Below, one piece after another: positions 39,550 to 50,500 of a DNA stretch of 64,000 nt (its first letter is position 1; every line of letters begins with the position of its first letter). This stretch comes from Desulfospira joergensenii DSM 10085 (GTDB lineage Bacteria; Desulfobacterota; Desulfobacteria; Desulfobacterales; Desulfobacteraceae): assembly GCF_000420085.1 (NCBI RefSeq), contig NZ_ATUG01000002.1:62001-126000 (forward strand), read 5' to 3'. The notes below the pieces were generated by a model that had not been told where the DNA came from, searched no databases, and saw only the letters and a list, made by a program, of their open reading frames with translations. The position numbers were made by a program, and so were the translations under genes.

Positions 39550-41700
39550 ATGATCCGAATTACCGATATACTGGATAAGATTTACGAGTACAGTCCGGAT
39601 GCAGACCCGGACATCATAGACCGGGCCTATATCTATTCGGCCCGGGTCCATGACGGCCAGGTCCGCCTTTCCGGAGAGCCTTATCTTTCACATCCCCTGG
39701 AGGTGGCCCACATCCTCGCCGACATGAGGCTGGACCTGGAATCCATTGCCGCGGCCCTTCTCCACGATGTCATTGAAGACACTCCTGCCACCAAAGAGGA
39801 TATCACGGCCATGTTCGGCCCCGGAGTGGCCCATATCGTGGAGGGGGTGACCAAGCTGTCGGCCCTTCCTTTTTCCACCAAGATCGCCCAGCAGGCCGAA
39901 TCCTTAAGAAAGATGATCCTGGCCATGGCCGATGATATCCGGGTGATCCTGATCAAGCTGGCCGACCGGGTTCACAATATGCGAACCCTCAAGTACCACA
40001 GGAACGCGGATAAACAGGCGGCCATTGCCCAGGAAACCCTGGACATCTATGCCCCCATTGCCGCCCGCCTGGGGATCTTCTGGATGAAGCACGAACTGGA
40101 GGAGATCGCCTTTTACTACACCCTGCGGGATGAGTATGAGCGCATCGACGCCCTGGTAAACCGGGCCAGGCATGAAAAAGAAGAGTATATCAAAGAGGTC
40201 AGCACCCGGCTCCACTATAAGATGGAGGAGATGGAACTGCCCTGCGAGATCAAGGGACGGTACAAGCAGCACTATTCCATCTACCAGAAGATGATCTCCC
40301 AGGACCTGGATTTTGAGGAAATTTATGACGTCATTGCCTTCAGGATCATCATGGATACGGTTCCCCAGTGTTATGCGGCCATGGGGGGAATCCATTCCAT
40401 GTGGAAGCCCATCTACTATAAGATCAAGGATTATATCGGCAACCCCAAACCCAATATGTACCAGTCCATCCACACCACGGTGATCGGTCCCAGCGGGGAG
40501 CGGGTGGAGATCCAGATCCGGACCCATGAAATGGACCGGATTGCCGAATCCGGCATTGCCGCCCACTGGAGTTACAAAGAAGGAACAAAGGTGGAAGAAA
40601 ACACCGGGGAATTGTTTGCCTGGATCCGGAATCTCGTGGAAAACCAGGAAAATTACAATGACCCGGATGAGTTCCTTGAGAATGTCCGCATTGACCTTTA
40701 CCCCGATGAAATTTACGTGTTCACCCCCCTGGGGGAGATTAAGACCATGCCCAAGGGGGCCACGCCCGTGGATTTTGCCTATAGCATCCACACCGAGGTG
40801 GGAGCCGAATGTACCGGGGCCAAGGTCAATGGGAAACTGGTGCCCCTGGCCCATGAACTTAAAACCGGGGATACCATTGAAATCGTCACCACCAAGGGCC
40901 ACGCCCCCAGTTCAGACTGGCTCAACTTTGTCAAGACCGTCAAGGCCCGGACAAAGATCCGGGCATGGATCAATGCCCGGGAAAAGGAGAGATCCTTTTC
41001 CCTGGGCCGGGAGATGTGCGAGAAGATCTTTAAAAAGAAGAATCAGAATTTCAACAGCCTGGTAAAATCCGGAAAGATCCGGGAGATCGCCGAAGGGTAC
41101 GGATTTAAAACCGTTGACGACCTCATTGCCCATGTGGGGTTCGGCAAGCTCACCCCCCTCCAGATTTTAAACCGCGCCCTGCCCGATCTGGAAAAAGAAG
41201 ACAAAGAAGAAAGCCTGCTCCAGAAAATTGTGGGCCGGAGGCGGAAAAAGACGGATACCGGCATCATTGTCAAGGGGCTCAACGATATCCTGGTCAAATT
41301 TTCAAAATGCTGCAACCCCCTTCCCGGAGATCCTATTATCGGATATATCACCCAGGGCCAGGGCGTCACCATTCACCGGAAAAACTGTCTCAACGTCATG
41401 AAGATGAGCAATGAACGGCAGATAGAGGTCCAGTGGAGCAAGTCCTATTCCGAATCCTATCCGGCCAGCATCAAGATCAAGACCGACGACAGGTTCGGGC
41501 TTCTGGCCGACATTGCATCGGTGATTTCAAAGAACAAGTCCAATATTTTAAGTGCAAAGACCGAGACCTCTGAACAGGGGATCGGACTCTTTTATTTTAC
41601 CATCATGGTTGAGAGCTCGGACCAGCTCAGGAAGATTATGTCCGAAGTGAGGAGGGTGAAAAAAGTCACCGATGTCAAGCGTGTGGTTAGAAATGATTAG
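39550..41700 (+). CDS. rel: Bifunctional (p)ppGpp synthetase/hydrolase, Rel/SpoT type
   Basis: This 716-residue stringent-response enzyme has the full long-form layout. The hydrolase domain with an intact HD motif (LLHDVIEDT, about 76-84) comes first, then the synthetase domain (GRYKQHYSIYQKM; YDVIAFRIIMD; EIQIRT), a TGS domain (VFTPLGEIKTMPKGATPVDFAY seen in parts, near 390), the conserved-cysteine region (KCCNPLPGDPI near 585) and a C-terminal ACT domain. Both activities look intact. It follows proS by 58 bases. Confidence 0.96.
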   Translation: MIRITDILDKIYEYSPDADPDIIDRAYIYSARVHDGQVRLSGEPYLSHPLEVAHILADMRLDLESIAAALLHDVIEDTPATKEDITAMFGPGVAHIVEGVTKLSALPFSTKIAQQAESLRKMILAMADDIRVILIKLADRVHNMRTLKYHRNADKQAAIAQETLDIYAPIAARLGIFWMKHELEEIAFYYTLRDEYERIDALVNRARHEKEEYIKEVSTRLHYKMEEMELPCEIKGRYKQHYSIYQKMISQDLDFEEIYDVIAFRIIMDTVPQCYAAMGGIHSMWKPIYYKIKDYIGNPKPNMYQSIHTTVIGPSGERVEIQIRTHEMDRIAESGIAAHWSYKEGTKVEENTGELFAWIRNLVENQENYNDPDEFLENVRIDLYPDEIYVFTPLGEIKTMPKGATPVDFAYSIHTEVGAECTGAKVNGKLVPLAHELKTGDTIEIVTTKGHAPSSDWLNFVKTVKARTKIRAWINAREKERSFSLGREMCEKIFKKKNQNFNSLVKSGKIREIAEGYGFKTVDDLIAHVGFGKLTPLQILNRALPDLEKEDKEESLLQKIVGRRRKKTDTGIIVKGLNDILVKFSKCCNPLPGDPIIGYITQGQGVTIHRKNCLNVMKMSNERQIEVQWSKSYSESYPASIKIKTDDRFGLLADIASVISKNKSNILSAKTETSEQGIGLFYFTIMVESSDQLRKIMSEVRRVKKVTDVKRVVRND

Positions 41701-42003
41701 TTCCGCTGTTTCCGAAAACATCTGCCGAGTCTCATCATTATATAACAAATCGGTTTTAAAATACTGGATAACTCCGGGAAAATTTATTATGGTAAAATCG
41801 GAGTATTTGGATTAGGATCAAAAGAGTTCCATATTACTAACCCTTTTTGGACACCTTATGGGCCCAAAATACTTTTTATCACCCCAAGCCCCAAGAGAGA
41901 TTCTGCTGCCCGGCGTTTTCCTGCCAAAAACCTCCAACCCCATTATCCGGTATCCGCATATAGTTGTACAATGCGGAAGACCCCCTTATTTGCGGAGATC
42001 CCT
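41701..42003. other. Intergenic region between rel and phoH
   Basis: About 300 bases with no gene. An AT-rich first half is followed by a C-rich stretch (about 41871-41945). I see no convincing hairpin terminator; the promoter of the downstream gene presumably lies here. Confidence 0.5.
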
Positions 42004-43323
42004 ATGAGAAAAATCTTTATCCTGGATACCAATGTAATCCTCCACGACAGTTCCTGCATTCACCAGTTCAAGGACAATGACATCTATATCCCCATAACCG
42101 TCATTGAAGAGCTGGATAAGTTCAAAAAGGGGAACAACGTCATCAATGCCAATGCCCGGGATTTTTTAAGAAACCTGGACGCCCTGTCCAGCGATAAGAT
42201 GCTCAACGGCGGCGCCCCCATTGAAAACGGAGAAGGAACCATTGCCATTCGTCTCGACATGGAGCTGGATCAGAAGATCAAGGAGAATTTCAATGAAATC
42301 ACCCCTGATATCAAGATCATGAACATCGCCTATGTCATTGCCAAGCAACACGATTTCAAGAACGTGATCTTTGTGACCAAGGATGTCAACTTAAGGCTTC
42401 GGGCCAGGTCCATCGGTCTGAAAACCGAGAATTACAATTCCAAGTATGTTGAAAATTTATCGGATATGTATACGGGCCTGAAAACCATTGAAAACGTGGG
42501 GGCAGACGTATTTGAAGATTTGTATGCCAAACCCCATGAAACGGACAAAACGAGGCTGAGCCCGGATCATGAATTTTATATAAATGAAAACATGATTTTA
42601 AAGAACGGGTCAAAATCGGCCCTTGCCTGGTTTGACGGGAGTACCGAAACCATCCGCCTGGTCCAGCCCCAGGTCTGTTACGGGGTCAAACCCAGGAACG
42701 CGGAGCAGGCCTTTGCCCTGAACGCCATGCTCAATCCGGATATCCCCCTTGTCACGGTTTCGGGCAAGGCCGGAACCGGGAAGACCTTGCTGGCCCTGGC
42801 AGCCGCCCTGGCCAGAAAACGGTATTACCGGCAGATCTTTGTGGCCCGGCCCGTGGTCCCCCTGAGCAACAAGGACCTGGGCTATCTGCCCGGGGACGTG
42901 GCTTCAAAACTGGATCCCTATATGCAGCCCCTGTACGATAACCTGTCGGTTCTGCAGAGCCATTCCAATGAAGCCAATTCCGAATCAAAGAGAATTCATG
43001 AGCTCATTGAAGAGGAAAAAATCGTGATCACCCCGATTTCCTATATCCGTGGCAGGAGCATTGTCAGGGTGTTTTTTATCGTGGATGAGGCCCAGAACCT
43101 GACCCCCCATGAGGTAAAGACCATCATTACCCGGGCCGGAGAGGGGACAAAGATCGTTTTTACCGGGGACATCTTCCAGATCGACCACCCGTATCTGGAC
43201 AGCCAGACCAACGGACTGGCCTTTATTATTGAAAAGATGAAGGGACAGAAGCTTTACGCCCACGTCAACCTTGAAAAGGGGGAAAGGTCTGAACTGGCCG
43301 AGCTGGCCTCGAAGATCTTGTAG
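42004..43323 (+). CDS. phoH: PIN domain-PhoH family ATPase
   Basis: This 439-residue protein (PhoH2-type) joins an N-terminal PIN ribonuclease-like domain (about 1-140: IFILDTNVILHD, ITVIEELDKFKKG, VTKDVNLRLRA) to a C-terminal PhoH helicase-like ATPase (about 220-435: Walker A SGKAGTGKT, ARPVVPLSNKDLGYLPGD, Walker B FIVDEAQNLTPHE, TGDIFQID). Such proteins are thought to unwind and cut RNA. I start at ATG 42004, with GGAG seven bases upstream; an in-frame ATG at 41971 has no ribosome site. Confidence 0.93.
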   Translation: MRKIFILDTNVILHDSSCIHQFKDNDIYIPITVIEELDKFKKGNNVINANARDFLRNLDALSSDKMLNGGAPIENGEGTIAIRLDMELDQKIKENFNEITPDIKIMNIAYVIAKQHDFKNVIFVTKDVNLRLRARSIGLKTENYNSKYVENLSDMYTGLKTIENVGADVFEDLYAKPHETDKTRLSPDHEFYINENMILKNGSKSALAWFDGSTETIRLVQPQVCYGVKPRNAEQAFALNAMLNPDIPLVTVSGKAGTGKTLLALAAALARKRYYRQIFVARPVVPLSNKDLGYLPGDVASKLDPYMQPLYDNLSVLQSHSNEANSESKRIHELIEEEKIVITPISYIRGRSIVRVFFIVDEAQNLTPHEVKTIITRAGEGTKIVFTGDIFQIDHPYLDSQTNGLAFIIEKMKGQKLYAHVNLEKGERSELAELASKIL

Positions 43324-43331
43324 AAACAGCA

Positions 43332-43365
43332 AAAGGACCTGTGAAACGTTGCTCACAGGTCCTTT
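43332..43365. terminator. Bidirectional terminator between phoH and rpmB
   Basis: The 13-base arms AAAGGACCTGTGA and its exact reverse complement flank an eight-base loop, with A and T runs on both sides. It lies just after the phoH stop and beyond the 3' end of rpmB. Confidence 0.8.
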
Positions 43366-43395
43366 CTGGAAATATGTATCTGCCGTGTACCCTTT

Positions 43396-43590
43396 TTAAG
43401 AGGCTTTGGTGACCTTGCCGGCTTTGATGCAGCTGGTGCACACGTCGATTTTTCGAACACACCCCTCTTTGACAACGGCACGAACCCTCTGGAGATTGGG
43501 GTTGAATCTTCTCTTATTCAGGTTGTGGGCATGGCTGACATTATTGCCCACCAGGGGCTTTTTTCCGCAAATTGCGCATTCTTTGGACAT
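43396..43590 (-). CDS. rpmB: 50S ribosomal protein L28
   Basis: This 64-residue protein has the L28 pattern: [19 protein letters not shown] near the N terminus, [12 protein letters not shown], and [10 protein letters not shown] near the end. The paired CxxC motifs at both ends suggest the zinc-binding form. GGGAG precedes the ATG. It is monocistronic between two terminated units. Confidence 0.97.
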   Translation of the reverse strand: MSKECAICGKKPLVGNNVSHAHNLNKRRFNPNLQRVRAVVKEGCVRKIDVCTSCIKAGKVTKAS

Positions 43591-43680
43591 TTCAATACTC
43601 CCGGAGAAATCTCTCTTTTATTTCATCAAAAATATAACCCGCAATAAGTACACCCATATCCTTTAAAAGTAAAGGAAAAA

Positions 43681-44370
43681 TTAATCTTCTTTCTCTTCTT
43701 CTGCTTTGGCCAGTTCCGCTTCCTTTACAAGCTCGGTGCATTCCGGAATTTTTTCCAGGGCTTTTTGGCTCTGGGGGGCCTGGGGGTAAAATTCGACAAT
43801 GTACTGGTATCGCTTTAAGGCGGCCTTATATTTTTTTGTTTTTAGATAAAAATCAGCCACATAGAGTTCATGGCCTGCAATATTGTTAATGCATTTTTCG
43901 ATGTTATCCGGGGCGTCCTGGGCATATTCGCTTTGGGGAAACTGCTCCATGAGACGACGGAACTGGGCCATGGCGTTCATTGCCGGGGCGTGGTCCCGGT
44001 CAACCGTTCCGATCTGGTTGAACCAGCACAGGCCGGTCTGATGGATCACGTAGGGAACGGCCTCGTTTCTGGGGTGAAGTTTTTCAAAATCTTCATAGGC
44101 AAGGACCGCTTCATCATACTCTTCCAGGCGGAAATGGGCGTCCGCGATTTTAAGCTCGGCCAGAATGGCGTATTTGGAAAAGGGATACCAGTCCTTGAGA
44201 TCCGTATAGGACCGGATGGCGGCCGTGTAATTTTCGTTCATGAATTCAGATGCCCCTTCTGCGGCAAGCTGCTCGGCATTTTTTTCCATCTGACGGGGCC
44301 CGTCGTCGTCAAAAAAACCGCAACCGGAAATCAACAGGGCCAGGAATAGGCCAGCCAATACTTTTTTCAT
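43681..44370 (-). CDS. bamD: Outer membrane assembly lipoprotein BamD
   Basis: This 229-residue protein has a lipoprotein signal with lipobox LISGC (Cys17). Tetratricopeptide-like repeats follow (GASEFMNENYTAAIRSYTDLKDWYPFS, FRLEEYDEAVLAYEDFEKLHP, MEQFPQSEYAQDA, KTKKYKAALKRYQYIVEFYP, seen in parts), then a charged C-terminal tail. This is the BamD layout; BamD is the essential partner of BamA in inserting outer membrane beta-barrel proteins. It lies three bases after trxB. Confidence 0.88.
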   Translation of the reverse strand: MKKVLAGLFLALLISGCGFFDDDGPRQMEKNAEQLAAEGASEFMNENYTAAIRSYTDLKDWYPFSKYAILAELKIADAHFRLEEYDEAVLAYEDFEKLHPRNEAVPYVIHQTGLCWFNQIGTVDRDHAPAMNAMAQFRRLMEQFPQSEYAQDAPDNIEKCINNIAGHELYVADFYLKTKKYKAALKRYQYIVEFYPQAPQSQKALEKIPECTELVKEAELAKAEEEKED

Positions 44371-44373
44371 AAT

Positions 44374-45288
44374 TTATAAGTTCTCAATATAATGTTCTGC
44401 AGAAACAGCGGCAATGGCGGCATCACCAACGGCGGTGGCGATCTGTCGCAAAGGCGTGTCCCTTACGTCTCCCACGGCATAGACCCCGGGTACATTGGTC
44501 TGCATATGGGCGTCGGCCATGACGAATCCAAACGCATCGGTTTTGACCTGGTCATTGATAAAGTCTGCATTGGGCTCAATACCGACCCAGATGAAACAGC
44601 CGTCTGCCTTCAGGGTTTTTTCCTCATGGGTTTTGACATTTTTCACCCTTACCCCTTCAATGCCGAAAAAGCCCTCAACTCCTGTGGCGATCGTATCCCA
44701 TACCATTTCTATTTTATCGTTGGCAAAGGCTCTTTCCTGGAGGATCTTGGTGGCCCGAAGTTCGTCCCGGCGGTGAACCAGATAGACCTTTTTGGCAAAT
44801 TTGGTCAGGAAGATGGCTTCCTGCACCGCCGTATCCCCTCCGCCCACGGCCACCACGGTCTTATCCCGGAAGAACGGGGCATCACATGTGGCACAGAAGG
44901 AAATCCCCTTGCCCATGTACTTGTCTTCTCCAATGCCCAGCTTCTTGGGGGAGGCACCCGAGGCGATGATCACGGATTTGGCCGTGATGCTTCTGCCCTT
45001 GAGGATGATCTCCTTGGAATCTTCAGACAGGTTCAGGGAACGGACTTCTGCGGTTTCAATTTTCAATCCCAGGCTTTCGGCCTGGATCTTCATCTTTTCG
45101 GCCAGATCATACCCCGAAATCCCTTCGGGAAATCCGGGATAGTTCTCCACCCAGTCGGTGACGATGATCTGGCCGCCTGGAACGGCTTTTTCCAGAACCA
45201 GGACCTTCATCCGGGCCCTGGCCGCATAGATGCCTGCCGTTAACCCGGCCGGCCCTGAGCCGATAATGACGAGATCGTAATCTGCCAT
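44374..45288 (-). CDS. trxB: Thioredoxin reductase
   Basis: This 304-residue flavoprotein reduces thioredoxin with NAD(P)H. The FAD-binding GSGPAGLTAGIYAARA lies at the N terminus, the redox pair C132-A-T-C135 in FCATCDAPFF, the NAD(P)H-binding GGGDTAVQEAIFL loop next, and the C-terminal FAD motif YAVGDVRDTPLRQ. It lies 12 bases downstream of trxA in one operon with bamD. Confidence 0.96.
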   Translation of the reverse strand: MADYDLVIIGSGPAGLTAGIYAARARMKVLVLEKAVPGGQIIVTDWVENYPGFPEGISGYDLAEKMKIQAESLGLKIETAEVRSLNLSEDSKEIILKGRSITAKSVIIASGASPKKLGIGEDKYMGKGISFCATCDAPFFRDKTVVAVGGGDTAVQEAIFLTKFAKKVYLVHRRDELRATKILQERAFANDKIEMVWDTIATGVEGFFGIEGVRVKNVKTHEEKTLKADGCFIWVGIEPNADFINDQVKTDAFGFVMADAHMQTNVPGVYAVGDVRDTPLRQIATAVGDAAIAAVSAEHYIENL

Positions 45289-45300
45289 GGCAATTGCTCC

Positions 45301-45627
45301 TTACACCAGTCCCTGGATGGTCTCCTCGAGTTTTTCCTTGGCCACCATGCCTACGATCTGCTCGGCAATTTCCCCGTCCTTAAAAAAAATCAGGGTGGGA
45401 ATGGCCTGAACTCCGTATTTGCTCGGGCTGACCGGATTTTCATCCACATTGAGCTTGGCAAAGGTCATCTTGTCGCCGTAGGTGGATTCAAGGGCTTCCA
45501 CGGTCGGGGCAATGGCCTTACAGGGACCGCACCAGGGTGCCCAGAAATCAACCATTACAGGCTTATCGGATTTTAATATTTTTTCTTCAAATTCGTCATC
45601 TTGGATCTCAACAATATTTTCTGCCAT
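45301..45627 (-). CDS. trxA: Thioredoxin
   Basis: This 108-residue cytoplasmic thioredoxin has the canonical active site WCGPCK (C33, C36), VDFWAPW before it and the cis-proline loop GVQAIPTLIFF. It is the first gene of the trxA-trxB-bamD operon, with a near-consensus promoter just upstream. GGATGAATCC precedes the ATG; the ribosome site is weak. Confidence 0.97.
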   Translation of the reverse strand: MAENIVEIQDDEFEEKILKSDKPVMVDFWAPWCGPCKAIAPTVEALESTYGDKMTFAKLNVDENPVSPSKYGVQAIPTLIFFKDGEIAEQIVGMVAKEKLEETIQGLV

Positions 45628-45662
45628 GGATTCATCCTAAATTAAGGTTATAATTGCCAGTA

Positions 45663-45691
45663 AATATAAGGGTATCTTTATTCTTTGTCAA
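45663..45691 (-). promoter_or_regulatory. trxA: Strong sigma-70-type promoter of trxA-trxB-bamD
   Basis: On the minus strand a perfect TTGACA (45691-45686) is followed after exactly 17 bases by TATATT (45668-45663), about 35 bases before the trxA start. Confidence 0.75.
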
Positions 45692-46001
45692 ACACTCAGT
45701 GAACAGGCGTCGAACACGGTTTCCTATTCATTTTTTTGTCACGGATACTGACATGCCAGGGACCAAAAATCAATAGGGATTGAACCTTCCGGCCTTTTAT
45801 TGATATACTGAAAGCCGGACTGCAGTCTGTAACAAGCCGGCATATCAAAGATCAGGGGACCGGATGAACCGAAGCGCCGGATCTTCCGATATGGTTTTTC
45901 AAGCAGGATCCAGAACCACCACTCGATATTCTTCCAATTGTTCTGGAAAGCCCCTTCGTCTTGGATTCATGGGGACCGGATAAAAGAGATATAGGAAACC
46001 A
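45692..46001. other. Intergenic region between trxA and the transport operon
   Basis: About 310 bases with no convincing gene on either strand. It should hold the promoter of the plus-strand transport operon, but I cannot point to a clear one. Confidence 0.45.
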
Positions 46002-46685
46002 ATGCAGCGTTTAATAAGATCAAAAAAACCCGTCCCGGAAAAACAGGTGAAACTCCCCTTTGTAAAGTCCCTTGAAATTGCCCTTAAAAGCATAAGGATC
46101 CGGTTTTTCAGGACCTTTATTACGACCATGAGTCTGATTCTGGCCATATCCTTTTATTCCTATATTCAGACCAACGCCATCCTGATTTCGGGTGTGGTCA
46201 GCGCCCAGGAAACGGTCGTCCTTCAAAAATTGTCCCAGCAAGGATATGATTTACCGGAACCGGGCACCCCCTATACCACGACCCCCAAGGAGAGGTGGAT
46301 CTTGTTTTTGTCCCTTCTGGTCTGCATTGTCGGAATTGTAAACACCCAGCTCATGGCCGTGACAGACCGTTTCAGGGAAATCGGAACCATGAAATGCCTG
46401 GGGGCCCTGGACCGCTTTGTTTTGAGACTCTTTCTCATAGAGGCCTCCTTGCAGGGACTGGTGGGCTCTCTGATCGGGGTTGTTCTGGGGAGCGCCATTG
46501 CCCTGTCCTCTTCTTTTTTTAAATTCGGCAGCCCGATATTTGAACATTTGGATATGGGACTTATGTTTATTACAATGGCCTCAGCCGTAGGGCTGGGTTG
46601 TTTCCTCAGCATTCTCGGGGTCCTGTACCCGGCGCTCCTGGCCGCCGGAATGCAGCCGGTGGAAGCCATGCGGGGAAAGGATTGA
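46002..46685 (+). CDS. Short FtsX/MacB-like ABC permease
   Basis: This 227-residue membrane protein has about four transmembrane helices (roughly 37-58, 100-120, 143-167, 190-215). It carries the FtsX-type signature FREIGTMKCLGALDRFVLRLFLIEASLQGLVGSLIG (seen in parts) and ends in EAMRGKD like MacB-family permeases. Between helices 1 and 2 there are only about 40 residues, so the large periplasmic domain of MacB or LolC is absent. It probably pairs with the FtsX part of the 1611-residue protein and the ATPase next to it. AGGAAA precedes the ATG. Confidence 0.85.
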   Translation: MQRLIRSKKPVPEKQVKLPFVKSLEIALKSIRIRFFRTFITTMSLILAISFYSYIQTNAILISGVVSAQETVVLQKLSQQGYDLPEPGTPYTTTPKERWILFLSLLVCIVGIVNTQLMAVTDRFREIGTMKCLGALDRFVLRLFLIEASLQGLVGSLIGVVLGSAIALSSSFFKFGSPIFEHLDMGLMFITMASAVGLGCFLSILGVLYPALLAAGMQPVEAMRGKD

Positions 46686-46765
46686 TACAAAAAATCAAAA
46701 AAGCATCAACGGGGGCGGCAGGAGTGGAATAGATTCTGTAAAAATCAGTGCGGCGAAAAGAGTTA

Positions 46766-47518
46766 ATGGGTATGGATATGGCTGAACCTAACAATATCGT
46801 CCGGGTATCTGGTGTGATCAAGGATTTTTCCCTGGGGAAAAACATTGTCCATGTATTAAAAGGCATTGATCTTGAAATAAAAACCGGAGAATATGTTTCC
46901 ATCATGGGACCGTCCGGTTCCGGAAAAACCACCCTGTTTAACATGATCGGAGGTCTGGATAAGCCCACGGACGGGGCTGTATTCATCGATGAAATCGATA
47001 TTTCCCAGCTGGATGCCTATGAACTGGCATGGCTGAGGTGCCGGAAAATCGGCTATATCTTCCAGACCTTTAATATTATCCAGGTCATGACGGCCCTGGA
47101 GAACGTCACCCTGCCCATGACCTTTGCCGGTGTCCCGGATGAAGAGGCCCGGGAAAAAGGCATGGCGCTTTTGGAAGTGGTGGGCTTGGAAAAAAGATTT
47201 CAGCACAGGCCCTTTGAACTGTCCGGCGGACAGCAGCAGAGGGTTGCCGTGGCCCGGTCCCTGGCCAATGATCCGGCCATTATTCTGGCAGACGAACCCA
47301 CGGGAAATCTGGATCTGGCAACCGGGGAAGAGATCATCAAACTCCTGAAAATGCTCAGCCGGGAAAAGGGCGTCACCATTATTTCAGCCACCCATGATTT
47401 AAAAATGCTCAATGTTTCAGACCGGGTCATCTGGGTCAGTGACGGCCGGGTGGAAAAAATAGAGCGCCGGGACGAACTCTCCATCTCCCTGGGGCAGATC
47501 AATGAAAAATGGCGATAG
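46766..47518 (+). CDS. ABC transporter ATPase, LolD/MacB type
   Basis: This 250-residue ATPase has Walker A GPSGSGKT, Q-loop YIFQTFNII, signature LSGGQQQR and Walker B ILADEPTGNLD. These are of the LolD/MacB group, which energises mechanotransmission or release from the membrane and not classical import. The start is ATG 46766 (AAAGAG upstream); a GTG 18 bases earlier is possible. The next gene starts 16 bases before this one ends, so ATPase and giant permease are co-translated. Confidence 0.93.
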   Translation: MGMDMAEPNNIVRVSGVIKDFSLGKNIVHVLKGIDLEIKTGEYVSIMGPSGSGKTTLFNMIGGLDKPTDGAVFIDEIDISQLDAYELAWLRCRKIGYIFQTFNIIQVMTALENVTLPMTFAGVPDEEAREKGMALLEVVGLEKRFQHRPFELSGGQQQRVAVARSLANDPAIILADEPTGNLDLATGEEIIKLLKMLSREKGVTIISATHDLKMLNVSDRVIWVSDGRVEKIERRDELSISLGQINEKWR

Positions 47519-50500
47519 ACCCATGTCATTAAAAATAAAAATCTCCCGGATGCTGTCTTGTCTTCTCTTGATTCTCGTCTTCCCCTTGTCAGGCTGGTGC
47601 CGGGCCGAATCTTTTCAGAACACCCGGTTTTCGGACCTGATTGAAACCTTTGCCGGGGTTCATGACCGGAGCTCCGGCACCCGGGGGGCGGAACAGTCCG
47701 CCGAATTTATCTATTCCCGTTTTAGAGCCCTGGATTTTTCCCATACCGGTTTCCATTCTTTTCAAAATCCGGTTCGCCGAAAAAAACAAACCCAGATGAT
47801 CATCAACGGGAAGATCTTTGAGATAGACCTTTTTTTGTCCAATGTCATCTCACCGGATACTGTTCCCAAACCCGGAATGACCGGCCGTCTGGTCTATGCG
47901 GGCAGGGGGGAGATGAAAGACTTTAATCATAAGGAGATTAAGGGCAGCCTGGTCCTCATGGATCTCGATTCCGGAGGGAATTGGCTGAACGCCCTGGCCC
48001 TGGGTGCCCGGGCCGTGATCTACCTTTACGAAGGGGTGCCTGACAAGTTTCTGTTCCAGGACAAGATGGAGTTGTCCCCGGTCAAATTTCCCCGGTTTCT
48101 TGTTTCCAAAAAAAATTTCCGCGAATTTTTTTTGGGAACCGCCGGGAAAGTCCTGCCCGATGAAATAGTTACAGCCACCATTATTTCAGAGGTCAAATGG
48201 GTTCAATCCCATGCCAGAAACGTTTTCTGCCTGGTCAAGGGAAGGGACAGAGCCCTGGAAGACGAGCTGATCGTTGTGGAGGCGTTCTATGATATCTCTG
48301 CTTTTGTTCCGGGAACATCCCCTGGGGCGGATCAGGCCTGTTCCATTGCATCTCTCCTGGATCTTGCCGGGTTTTTAAAAGAGAATCCGCCCGGACGATC
48401 CGTCCTTCTGGTGGCCACGGCCGGTCACGGCAACGGCCTGGCCGGCATGCGCGAGATGATCTGGAGTCTGAATACCAAGTCTGAAGATCTTGAAAAACAA
48501 ATTTCCCGATACGGAAAAATCATTGCTCAAAAAGAAGAGATCCTTGATTTCATCCGCCGGTTTACCGGGAAAGAACAATTGGAGCCCCAAGAAAGCCGGG
48601 AGGTTCAAAAGTGCATACTCGATGTTGTCAGGGCAAAGATTGACGCCCAGAGCGATCGTCTCATGCAGCTGCGCCTGGAAAAAGAACCAAATGAAAAGCA
48701 GATAAAGACCATTGCCGCCCGGCGGATGACCCTGAAGCGGCTTGAAAGCCGAAACAATTTGTCCGGTCTGACCCCTGAAGAAACCGGAATCATAGAGGGC
48801 TTGCTTCCCGAGGCCGTGGCACGGCAGAACAGGCTCCGGGACAATGCCCTTGTCCGCAGGGCTGATCTGGAAGAGGCCCTGGCCTTTACAACCCTGGCGA
48901 AAAAGAAAAAGATTCAAACGATTGTCTCTCTGCATCTGTCCAGCCATGGAAGCGGGATCGGGGCATTCAACAGCGGATGGCTGTACGATATAAAAAATGC
49001 GATCAATCCCTTTCCCCCCTATGTGAAACTGGACGATGCCCTGAACATGGCCGGCAAGGAAGCCTCCCTTGCCCTGGGCATGGAAAACATATTCCAAGAC
49101 ACCTTGAGGCCCTCCCTGCACCGTTCCTGGAAAAGCCATTTCAAGGACACGCCTGCCCTGGGGGGTGAAGTCAGCCGCCTGGCCGGCTTTCTGGGAATCT
49201 CCCTGGTCAGCATCAACGATGTCCGTCTGTTCTGGAATACACCCTGGGACAGCCCTGAAAAAGTCGATATTCAAAGGGCGGCCGGCCAGAGCCGGTTCAT
49301 ATCGTCTCTGATCCATACCCTGTCCCGGGTGCCGGACCTGGGCGGCTCAAGAACCCCCAAGAACGGATTTGCCGAGCTAAGGGGCCGGGCCAATTTTTTA
49401 AGACACGGGGCCGTGTTTGCCGATGCCCCCTCCCCGGGCAGCATGGTCCTGGCATTCCAGGGACCGGCCCTTTACACCCAGATGGTGGATGAATCGGGAT
49501 TTTTTCATATCAAGGGCATTGCCACGAAAAAACTGACCCTTCACAAGGTGATCCTGGACGGATATAAATTTGATCCGGTTTCAGGGGAGACCGTCGCTGC
49601 GGTGGATAAAAAGAAAACCACAATAGACCGGTACCGGGTCAAGGTCAGCAAGGAGAAGATGGAGACCGACCTGATCATGTTTCATTGCAGCCAGACAACC
49701 GTCCTGAATCTGCTGGAGCCCAGAACCTTCCGGTATCTGACAAAGATCCGGATTCTGGATGCCCGGACAGATGCCCTGCCGGTCCGTCACTGGTACAGCC
49801 GGATCGATACCCGGTCCTCCCTGATCAACTCCATCTATCTTCAGCCGGGAACCCGGCTGAAACTGGCCCTTTCCGATACCCTGCTGACCCAGAAGATCAT
49901 CCTGACCCATGCCCGGGAGGGTCATCCGGCCGGTACAGGGTACAGGGTCGATGAAACCCCTATCATTGCCCCGACCCAGTTTCTTGCGGCAACGGACATG
50001 TGGTCCCTGGTCAATCCGAGAATCAACAACCTTGAGGAAAAGGGAATCAACAATCAGAAGATCCGGGATCTTCAGGCCGCCGGCAACCAGGCCCTTGATG
50101 ATGCGGAACAGGCCCTTGCCTCCCAAGAGTATGACCGGTTCTTCAAGGCATCCGGTGATGCCCTGGCCCTGGCAGGGCGGGTCTACGACCATGTTGAAAG
50201 CATCCAGAAAGATGTCCTTTACGGTGTCCTGTTCTATATCGTTCTGTTTGCTCCCTTTGCCTTCTGCCTGGAACGCCTGGCCTTTGCCTTTATCAGTATA
50301 TATAAGAGGATTGTCGGATTTATAGGGATTCTTATTGCGCTCATCGCGGTGATCTACCAGGTCCACCCGGCTTTTGAGCTGGCCTACAGTCCCATCGTAA
50401 TTATCCTGGCTTTTTTCATCATCGGACTCTCCTCCATCGTCACCTGGATCATCTTCCGTCATTTTGAAAACGAGATGAAAGGGTTCCAGAACCAGGGCAG